A DNA stretch of 64,000 bases from DASPGX01 sp035620375 (lineage in GTDB: Bacteria > Patescibacteriota > Minisyncoccia > 2-02-FULL-40-12 > GWA2-44-9), in the NCBI GenBank assembly GCA_035620375.1, contig DASPGX010000028.1, positions 1-64,000 on the forward strand. Direction: 5' to 3'. Numbering within the stretch: the first letter of the stretch is position 1; each line of letters begins with the position of its first letter. This document shows, piece by piece, positions 58,683 through 64,000 of the stretch. The position numbers were made by a program, and so were the translations under genes. The notes under the pieces were generated by a model. The model saw nothing but the letters and a program-made list of their open reading frames with translations. It had not been told where the DNA came from and did not search any database.

Positions 58683-59333
58683 ATGTCAGAGCAGCCCAAT
58701 CTGGCCGGACAACCGACGACCGAGGAGACCGAAGCGCAGACCCCGCCATCCCGTGGCGGGCGTATCGCGTCCGAAGTTTTCGAGTTCATCTGGGAGACGG
58801 TCAAGGTCGTCCTCATCGCGCTGGTCATCATCCTGCCGGTGCGGTACTTCCTTATCCAGCCGTTCTTCGTGAAGGGCGAATCCATGTTCCCGACGTACCA
58901 CGACAAGGAGTACATCCTCGTGGACAAGTGGACCTACCGGACCGCCCGGCCCCAGCGCGGCGACGTCATCGTGTTCAAAGCGCCGACCGACGTGAACGAC
59001 TACTTCATCAAGCGCATTGTCGGGCTTCCGGGCGAGCGCGTCGTCGTGCAGAACAACACCGTCCGCGTCTTTAACGCGGAATTCCCCGACGGGTTCACGC
59101 TGAACGAGAAGGTCTACCTGCCCGATTCGCATATCACGGAGGGCACCGATGACCGCCTGCTGGAGGATGACGAGTACTACGTGCTCGGCGACAACCGCCA
59201 GCACAGCAGCGACTCGCGTGCGTTCGGACCGGTGCGGCGCGAGCTGTTCTCCGGCATGTCGTGGCTGCGTCTGTGGCCTCTGGAACGCATTGATTTCCTG
59301 GAACGCACCACGTACCCGCCTGTTATCGAGTAA
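58683..59333 (+). CDS. lepB: Signal peptidase I
   Basis: 216 residues. One membrane helix (about 40-58, VKVVLIALVIILPVRYFLI) anchors an external S26 domain. The catalytic Ser67 is in FVKGESMFPTYHDKEYILVD and Lys110 in DYFIKRIVGLPGERV; the last box GDNRQHSSDSRAFGPV is intact. It cleaves signal peptides of exported proteins such as those in this window. The ATG at 58683 is chosen because a -10-like TATGAT/GATAAT lies near 58650-58658; the in-frame ATG at 58659 would be inside it. Next gene in the operon: HisRS-like, 18 nt away. Confidence 0.95.
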   Translation: MSEQPNLAGQPTTEETEAQTPPSRGGRIASEVFEFIWETVKVVLIALVIILPVRYFLIQPFFVKGESMFPTYHDKEYILVDKWTYRTARPQRGDVIVFKAPTDVNDYFIKRIVGLPGERVVVQNNTVRVFNAEFPDGFTLNEKVYLPDSHITEGTDDRLLEDDEYYVLGDNRQHSSDSRAFGPVRRELFSGMSWLRLWPLERIDFLERTTYPPVIE

Positions 59334-59351
59334 CCTGAAACCACTAACCCT

Positions 59352-60656
59352 ATGGGAAAGCGCAAACCGTTGCTGGTCACCCTGCCGGAAGGCATCACCG
59401 AAATCGTCCCTGATGACGAGAAGTATTGGCATGCGGTGTTCCGTAAGGTGAACGGCCTGTTGGCGGACTACAGCTTCATGCGCATCGACCTTGCGCCGCT
59501 GGAGCACGCCGACCTGTTCATCCGCGCCTGTGGGTCCGGCGACGAGGGCGTGGAAAAGCGCCTGGTCACGACGCGGACGAAGGACGGGGTGACACTGGCA
59601 CAGCGCTATCAGATGGCGCCGTCGTTCATGCGCGCGTACCTCCAGCACGGCATGCACGCGCTCGCCCAGCCGGTGAAGATGTTCGCGACGTCGCAAATCG
59701 TCCGGCACGGCGCCGACGGCATGCAGTCGGCGCTCAAGCTCGGCATCCAGACCATCGGCGACGACAACGAGGCGGTGGAAGCGGAGCTCATCTTCCTCGG
59801 ATGCCGCATCCTGGAGTCGCTCAACCTCGGGCCGTTCACGGTCCGGATGAACACCATCGGCGACTCGCAGTCCCGCGTCACCTATGCCCGTGCATTGCGG
59901 GAGTACTACCGGTCCCGCGGAAAGAAGCTGTGCGCCAAGTGCCGCTCGTTCCAGCGCGAAAGCATTCTGATGGCGCTGGAATGTACGCAGGAGGAGTGCC
60001 GCGACGTGAATAAGGACGCTCCGCAAATCCTTGACCATTTGAGCGAGGAGGCGCGGGCCCACTTCAAGCGCCTGCTGGAGTTTTTGGACGAGGGCAAGGT
60101 GCCGTACATCCTGGAACCGTACCTGGTGCGGCATGAGGACTATGCGGCGAAGACCGTGTTTGAATTCGTGCTGGACGGTGAGCCCGACGCGGAGGGCAAG
60201 CCCACCGACGGGAAGACCGTCATCAAGGGCGGGCGCTTTGACCGGCTCTCGGACCTCATCGGCGGTTCGCGCAACCTGCCGGCAGCGGGATGGTCGTTGG
60301 ACGTCCGCGCGCTGGTGGACCGGCTCATCGCCAGGAACGCCGCGGTTCCCGAGCTCGGCGGCCGGCCCAAGGTGTTCCTGTCCCAGCTTGGCGAGGCGGC
60401 CAAGCGCAAGTCGCTCATGCTCTTTGAGGAAATCCGCAAGTCGGGCATCGACGTGCGATACTCGTTGAGCCGCGACACCATCAAGGGCCAGCTCCGTATG
60501 GCGGCGAAGCTCGGCGTCCGGTACGCGCTCATCTTCGGGCAGAAGGAAGCGCTGGAAGGAACCGTCATCGTCCGCGAAGTGGAGACCGGTATTCAGGAAA
60601 CCATTCCGCAGGAGAAAATCATCGACGCGCTCAAGAAGCGCCTGAAGTCCAAATGA
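59352..60656 (+). CDS. Histidyl-tRNA synthetase-like protein with degenerate active site
   Basis: 434 residues, collinear with bacterial HisRS, including the Cys-rich insert (KKLCAKCRSFQ, LECTQEEC) and the C-terminal anticodon-binding domain. Signature residues are altered: the RPEGT region reads AQRYQMAPSFMRAYLQHGM; motif 2 (usually MFRYExPQxGRYRQFxQ) reads FATSQIVRHGADGMQSALKL; LVRGLDYY reads LVRHEDYA; the motif 3 GxER reads SLDVRAL. Only the Arg of LVR and the KGGRFD turn remain. It may therefore not charge tRNA and could be a regulator, like HisZ, or a tRNA-binding factor. A true HisRS should exist elsewhere. The 3' end overlaps the HIT gene by 4 nt. Confidence 0.8.
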   Translation: MGKRKPLLVTLPEGITEIVPDDEKYWHAVFRKVNGLLADYSFMRIDLAPLEHADLFIRACGSGDEGVEKRLVTTRTKDGVTLAQRYQMAPSFMRAYLQHGMHALAQPVKMFATSQIVRHGADGMQSALKLGIQTIGDDNEAVEAELIFLGCRILESLNLGPFTVRMNTIGDSQSRVTYARALREYYRSRGKKLCAKCRSFQRESILMALECTQEECRDVNKDAPQILDHLSEEARAHFKRLLEFLDEGKVPYILEPYLVRHEDYAAKTVFEFVLDGEPDAEGKPTDGKTVIKGGRFDRLSDLIGGSRNLPAAGWSLDVRALVDRLIARNAAVPELGGRPKVFLSQLGEAAKRKSLMLFEEIRKSGIDVRYSLSRDTIKGQLRMAAKLGVRYALIFGQKEALEGTVIVREVETGIQETIPQEKIIDALKKRLKSK

Positions 60657-60997
60657 TTGACGACGTGTTCTGCAAGATTCTGAACGGCGAAATGAAAGGA
60701 GAGTTCGTGTATCGTGATGACGAGGTGGCGGTGCTCAAAGATATCCGTCCCCAGGCTCCCGTTCACCTTCTGGTCATGCCGGTGAAGCACTATTCGGGAA
60801 TCGGCGATTTCCTGGAACACGACGGTCCGGTGCTGGAGAAACTTCTGCGGGTGGCGGACCGGGTGGCGGGCGAACAGGGACTGGAGAAAGGATACCGGCT
60901 CATCATCAACGAAGGCGATGACGGCGGAAAACTGGTTCCGCATCTGCACCTTCACCTTCTTGGCGGCAAGCGTCTGGGGGCGAAAATTGTCGGATAG
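60653..60997 (+). CDS. HIT (histidine triad) family hydrolase
   Basis: 114 residues. The triad is LVPHLHLHLLGG, and the N-terminus DVFCKILNGEMKGEFVYRDD is of the Hint type. These proteins hydrolyse nucleoside phosphoramidates and aminoacyl-adenylates. That the gene overlaps the HisRS-like one (ATGA) is notable because Hint enzymes act on aminoacyl-AMP products released by synthetases. Confidence 0.95.
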   Translation: MIDDVFCKILNGEMKGEFVYRDDEVAVLKDIRPQAPVHLLVMPVKHYSGIGDFLEHDGPVLEKLLRVADRVAGEQGLEKGYRLIINEGDDGGKLVPHLHLHLLGGKRLGAKIVG

Positions 60998-61009
60998 GAT
61001 GAGAGTTTA

Positions 61010-61051
61010 CAGCTTATAGTTCGGAAGGACGGCCTTTCTGGCTACAAGCTG
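61010..61051 (+). other. Imperfect hairpin between the HIT gene and rpsU
   Basis: CAGCTTATAG (61010-61019) and CTACAAGCTG (61042-61051) pair with one mismatch, with an inner AAGG/CCTT pair. There is no U-tract. It may end the upstream transcript or shape the rpsU leader; this spacer is lower in GC than its surroundings. Confidence 0.4.
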
Positions 61052-61092
61052 CAAGCTATCAGCTTCAGCATTCATAGAAGGGAGGTACCATC

Positions 61093-61359
61093 ATGGTAGA
61101 AGTCAAAAGAAAACCCAACGAATCCACCGGCAGTTTGCTCCGCCGGTTCTCCCGCTTCGTTCAGCAGAGCGGCGTTTTGCTGCGCGCCAAGAAGCAGAAG
61201 TTCCGCACCAAAAAGATGACGGAGCGCCAGGAGCGCAATGCGGCAATCATGGGCATGCACCTGCAGAAGCTCCGCGAGAATCTCCAGAAGCTCGGCAAGT
61301 ACGACGAAGACACCTTCAACGAAGCAAAGCGCCGGATGAAGCAGGAAATAGAACTGTAA
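61093..61359 (+). CDS. rpsU: Ribosomal protein bS21
   Basis: 88 residues. The N-terminal basic helix region VEVKRKPNESTGSLLRRFSR followed by RAKKQKFRTKKMTERQERNA is bS21-like; the C-terminal 30 residues (MHLQKLRENLQKLGKYDEDT) are an extension compared with the typical 70-residue protein. bS21 sits near the anti-Shine-Dalgarno end of 16S. GGAGG precedes the ATG by about 8 nt. The stop is 1 nt from the yqeY ATG. Confidence 0.9.
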   Translation: MVEVKRKPNESTGSLLRRFSRFVQQSGVLLRAKKQKFRTKKMTERQERNAAIMGMHLQKLRENLQKLGKYDEDTFNEAKRRMKQEIEL

Positions 61360-61360
61360 T

Positions 61361-61855
61361 ATGCTCAAAGACACGCTCAAGGACGACATGAAGGCGGCGA
61401 TGAAGTCGGGCGACGCAAGGGCGAAGTCAACCATCGCCATGTTGCTGTCCGCGGTGAAGAACCGCGAGCTGGACAAGCGCTCCAAGCTCGCCAAGGCGGG
61501 GACGCCCGACGCGGAACTGGACGCCTCCAGCGCGCTGACGGACGAAGAGGTCGTGGAGGTCATCGGCAGCGAAATCAAAAAGCGCAAGGAATCCATCGCG
61601 ACGTTCGAACAGGCCGGCCGCGCTGAACTCGCTGAAGGCGAAAAGGCGGAGATGGAGGTCCTGGTCAAATATCTGCCCGAACAGATGGGAGAGGACGAAG
61701 TCCGCAAGCTCGTCACCGAGGCCGTCGCCGAAACGGGCGCCGCTACGCCAAAGGATATGGGCAAGGTCATGGCGAAAGTAAGCCCGAAGACGAAAGGACG
61801 TTTTGACGGTTCCCGCCTCGCCGAACTCGTAAAAGAATCGCTAATGGCAAAGTAA
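61361..61855 (+). CDS. YqeY/GatB-related domain protein
   Basis: 164 residues. The family pattern is clear: LKDTLKDDMKAAMKSGDARA, TIAMLLSAVKNRELDKRSKL, EVIGSEIKKRKESIATFEQA and ATPKDMGKVMAKVSPKTKGR. YqeY resembles the tRNA-binding tail of GatB and occurs with rpsU in many bacteria; its function is not settled. Translational coupling with rpsU is likely. Confidence 0.93.
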   Translation: MLKDTLKDDMKAAMKSGDARAKSTIAMLLSAVKNRELDKRSKLAKAGTPDAELDASSALTDEEVVEVIGSEIKKRKESIATFEQAGRAELAEGEKAEMEVLVKYLPEQMGEDEVRKLVTEAVAETGAATPKDMGKVMAKVSPKTKGRFDGSRLAELVKESLMAK

Positions 61856-61908
61856 GAATGGCAAATGGCGAACGGTATTTCGGACTTCGCCATTCGGAAC
61901 TCTTACTT
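61850..61908. repeat. Imperfect inverted repeat between yqeY and ybeY
   Basis: The outer arms AAGTAAGA (61850-61857) and TCTTACTT (61901-61908) and inner AATGGCGAA/TTCGCCATT pair around a mismatched middle. It includes the yqeY stop. A candidate terminator or processing site. Confidence 0.5.
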
Positions 61909-61919
61909 CTTACTTTCGC

Positions 61920-62378
61920 TTGAGCGAGTTTGACCTCGTATTCCGCGACCTGACCCGGAAGCGGGACCCGGTTCTGCGCCGGGCTCTTGTGGTACGCGCA
62001 TTGCGCGCGGCCTCGGGCGCGCTCCGTGTGCCACGCGGCATCACGGCGGAGATTGCCGTCACGGTTGTCGGGCCGCGGCGGATGCGTTCGCTGAACCGGA
62101 AATGGCGGAAGGTGGACAATCCGACCGATGTATTGGCTTTTCCACTTCATCCGCGCACGCCGAAAGGCTATACTTCGGTATCATTGGGGGATATCTTCAT
62201 CTGTCCCGATGTGGTGCGGCTCAAAGCCCGTCAGGCGGGAAATCCGTACTCCGGGCAGGCGAAGTGGTCGCTGGTGCACGGCATTCTGCATCTGGCCGGT
62301 TATGACCACGAGAAAAGCACGGCCGCGGCAAAGCGGATGGAGGCGCAGGAGCGGAAGATTTTAAGAAGCCTAAAGTAG
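61920..62378 (+). CDS. ybeY: rRNA maturation endoribonuclease YbeY
   Basis: 152 residues. The zinc site is HGILHLAGYDH near residue 120, preceded by NRKWRKVDNPTDVLAFPL and SLGDIFICPDVV, all family hallmarks. YbeY takes part in 16S 3' maturation and ribosome quality control. The start is a TTG at 61920, since no ATG or GTG in frame fits the expected N-terminus; this should be treated as provisional. The gene ends 10 bp before repeat copy B. Confidence 0.93.
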   Translation: MSEFDLVFRDLTRKRDPVLRRALVVRALRAASGALRVPRGITAEIAVTVVGPRRMRSLNRKWRKVDNPTDVLAFPLHPRTPKGYTSVSLGDIFICPDVVRLKARQAGNPYSGQAKWSLVHGILHLAGYDHEKSTAAAKRMEAQERKILRSLK

Positions 62379-62388
62379 GATGCGAACT

Positions 62389-62486
62389 GTTTGCCCAAGT
62401 CCAAGGCGTGAGCGAGCATCGGAGCGAGTCGTACCTGGAGGTACGGCGAGCGAGAAGCACAGCGGCAACGCAGGAATTGGGCAAAC
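62389..62486. repeat. Dispersed structured intergenic repeat, copy B
   Basis: 98 bp. Outer arms GTTTGCCCAAGTCC (62389-62402) and GGAATTGGGCAAAC (62473-62486) are complementary with one mismatch. The core, read on the minus strand, contains GTTGCCGCTG, CTCGCTCG, CGTACCTCCAGGTACG and CTCGCTCC, matching copy A at 10576-10694. It fills most of the gap before ftsA. Confidence 0.7.
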
Positions 62487-62546
62487 CTGAAAGGCGCGAT
62501 GCCGTCCGGATTTGAGGGACGGCTGCGCAGGCGCATTCCGGGAACC

Positions 62547-63788
62547 ATGGCACAACATCACATCATCTGCGGCATAGATATCGGCAATACTCAGACGAAA
62601 GTCGTCGTCGCCAAGCCGTCCCAGGACGGTTCGCGTCCGCAGATTATCGGCGTCGGTACGGCATCTTCCACGAGCGCCGTCCGGAACAGCGTTATCGTGG
62701 ACATGCAGGAGGCGACGAATAATCTTCGTCTCGCCATTCACCAAGCCGAGCAGATGGCCAGCGTTCCGGTCCAGCGCGCGTATCTTGCCGTCAGCGGCGA
62801 CCACATCCGTTCGCAGATTTCCCGCGGAGTCGTCGCCGTTTCCCGCGCGGACCAGGAGATTTCGCAGAGCGATGTTGACCGCGTCATCCAGGCGGCATCG
62901 GCGCTGAACCTGCCGCCGAACCGCCGCGTCATTCACACCATCCCGCGCGAATTCATCGTGGATGAGCGCGATTCCGTGCGCGACCCCGTCGGCATGAAGG
63001 GCGTCAGGCTCGAAGTGGACGTGCACATCGTGGACGGATTTGACCCGCACCTGCAGAAGCATCAGCGCTGCGTGCAGGAGCAGGGCATCCAGGTCGCGGA
63101 AATGGTCTATGCGCCGCTGGCCGCCTCGCTGACCGCCCTGGACCGACACCAGAAGGAATTCGGCGTCGTGCATCTGGATTTCGGCGGCGCGACGGCGTCG
63201 CTGTCGGTATTCCATGAGGGCGAGCTCATCCATACGGCGGTGCTTCCCATCGGGTCCCGGCATATCACGAACGACCTGGCGGTGCTGTTGCGCACCTCGC
63301 CCGACAACGCGGAGCGGGTGAAGCTGGAACTGGGAACGACAGGAGAGGCCGACGACCGCAGGCGCCGCGACCAGCTGGATTTGTCCCAGTACGTCGGCGA
63401 GGACCTGCAGGTTCCGCGCCGGACATTCGTCGGCGCCATTGACGCGCGCATGGACGAGCTCATGGAGAAGGTCCGCGACGAACTCAAGAAATCGGGGATG
63501 TCAGGACAGCTGCCGTCAGGCGTCGTCGTCTCCGGCGGCGGTTCGTTGCTTCCGGGATTCGCGCTCCGCGTCCGGGACGAGGCGCGCCTTGCGGTCCGCG
63601 CGGTCCGTCCGATGAACGTGGATGCGGCCGTCGATGCGGTATTGGACCCTGCATACACGGTTGCGCTGGGCCTTGTCGTCTGGGGATTCGGCCGCGAAGA
63701 GGACCGTATCGGCCGTCAGGGGCCAAAGATGGCCGCGCCGGAGTGGATGAAGAAGTCGTTCTCCTGGCTCAAAAACTTCGCGCCGTAG
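62547..63788 (+). CDS. ftsA: Cell division protein FtsA
   Basis: 413 residues, normal length. It is the actin-like protein that tethers FtsZ to the membrane. IICGIDIGNTQTKVVVAKPS is phosphate loop 1; AYLAVSGDHIRSQISRGVVA marks the SHS2 (1C) domain; FGVVHLDFGGATASLSVFHE is phosphate loop 2; GVVVSGGGSLLPGFALRVRD is the adenosine motif. The C-terminal helix PEWMKKSFSWLKNF is the amphipathic membrane tether. The ATG at 62547 gives the family N-terminus. ftsZ follows, after a terminator. Confidence 0.96.
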   Translation: MAQHHIICGIDIGNTQTKVVVAKPSQDGSRPQIIGVGTASSTSAVRNSVIVDMQEATNNLRLAIHQAEQMASVPVQRAYLAVSGDHIRSQISRGVVAVSRADQEISQSDVDRVIQAASALNLPPNRRVIHTIPREFIVDERDSVRDPVGMKGVRLEVDVHIVDGFDPHLQKHQRCVQEQGIQVAEMVYAPLAASLTALDRHQKEFGVVHLDFGGATASLSVFHEGELIHTAVLPIGSRHITNDLAVLLRTSPDNAERVKLELGTTGEADDRRRRDQLDLSQYVGEDLQVPRRTFVGAIDARMDELMEKVRDELKKSGMSGQLPSGVVVSGGGSLLPGFALRVRDEARLAVRAVRPMNVDAAVDAVLDPAYTVALGLVVWGFGREEDRIGRQGPKMAAPEWMKKSFSWLKNFAP

Positions 63789-63790
63789 AG

Positions 63791-63799
63791 TTATCCACA
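63791..63799 (+). promoter_or_regulatory. Perfect DnaA-box sequence between ftsA and ftsZ
   Basis: TTATCCACA, exactly the E. coli consensus, 3 nt after the ftsA stop. Isolated, so regulation of ftsZ by DnaA is possible but an origin is not supported. Confidence 0.4.
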
Positions 63800-63820
63800 T
63801 CCTTGTACACAGTCTGTTAT

Positions 63821-63843
63821 GCGCGGTTTGCGCGCGTTTTTTT
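63821..63843 (+). terminator. Intrinsic terminator after ftsA
   Basis: GCGCG (63821-63825) and CGCGC (63831-63835) with a 5-nt loop, followed by G and seven T. It separates ftsA from ftsZ transcription. Confidence 0.8.
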
Positions 63844-63867
63844 ATTGTGATAGACCGCAGGTGAACC

Positions 63868-64000
63868 ATGACGCAGATAAGGCCTCAATTCGAGACATTC
63901 GCGCGCATTAAGGTGTGCGGCGTCGGCGGGTCGGGAAATAACGCGCTGATGCGGATGATTGAATCGCGCATTCAGGGCGTTGAATTCATCGCCATTAATA
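63868..64000 (+). CDS. ftsZ: Cell division protein FtsZ, N-terminal fragment
   Basis: 44 residues before the window ends. FARIKVCGVGGSGNNALMRM and GVEFIAIN are the first strands and GTP-binding loop of FtsZ. The ATG at 63868 is preceded by CAGGTGAACC, a weak Shine-Dalgarno. The rest of the gene lies outside the window. Confidence 0.95.
   Translation, partial: MTQIRPQFETFARIKVCGVGGSGNNALMRMIESRIQGVEFIAIN

Noticed and set aside
63791..63799. Replication origin suggested by DnaA-box sequences here, at 28827 and in the palindrome at 6616
   Set aside because: The sites are single and far apart, with no AT-rich unwinding region, no dnaA or dnaN, and no box cluster.

Overview
The window is 64 kb of GC-rich bacterial chromosome with the gene content and compactness of a Candidate Phyla Radiation (Patescibacteria) genome. 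The pointers are a solitary 16S rRNA gene with mismatches to common primers, a giant repetitive surface protein of a kind common in this group, a split transketolase, a K+-independent-type membrane pyrophosphatase, a type IV pilus operon, small overlapping genes and very short intergenic gaps. UGA is used as an ordinary stop, so the recoded lineages (Gracilibacteria, Absconditabacteria) are excluded. I cannot place it to class from sequence alone.

Layout. 1-6.5 kb: 3' part of a giant repetitive surface protein. 6.7-12.6 kb: LytR_C protein, leuS, khpA, trmD and a two-gene unknown unit. 12.6-14.6 kb: 16S rRNA with its own -35/-10 promoter, a long processing stem and a terminator; no 23S or 5S follows. 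14.6-21.1 kb: membrane proteins, a saccharopine dehydrogenase-like enzyme, a glycosylase-fold Fe-S protein, a SIMPL protein, rnhB and two tandem membrane paralogues with presenilin-like aspartates. 21.2-25.1 kb: gap and a split transketolase with three small membrane genes between its halves. 25.1-28.2 kb: UDG-like protein, tRNA-Ile, tRNA-Ala, C39 peptidase and an anchored surface protein. 28.2-37.6 kb (minus): type IV pilin, minor prepilins, PilC, a receiver-PilB fusion, a response regulator and a histidine kinase. 37.6-43.1 kb (minus): a nitroreductase-like protein and a three-gene operon of ThiF-like, PaaK-like and HAL/PAL-like enzymes, which looks like a small biosynthetic cluster. 43.1-49.5 kb: membrane and unknown proteins, rmuC, hppA and a CBS protein. 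49.5-54.9 kb (minus): a copper and thiol island (CopB-type ATPase, CcdA-like protein, DUF1573 protein, Cys-rich proteins, a 42-residue membrane peptide). 54.9-64 kb: pth, M1 aminopeptidase, lepB, a HisRS-like protein lacking catalytic motifs, HIT, rpsU, yqeY, ybeY, ftsA and the start of ftsZ.

Transcription signals are compact. Many units run terminator hairpin, then a -10 (often extended TGnTATAAT-like), then an ATG only about 5-11 nt later, which predicts leaderless mRNAs. Genes inside operons and some others keep Shine-Dalgarno sites, and the 16S anti-SD is intact.

The strongest candidates for undescribed biology are the ammonia-lyase/PaaK/ThiF/nitroreductase cluster, the tandem presenilin-like proteins, the degenerate HisRS paralogue, the glycosylase-fold Fe-S protein, and two families of intergenic structured repeats whose cores are conserved while their outer arms differ but stay complementary.
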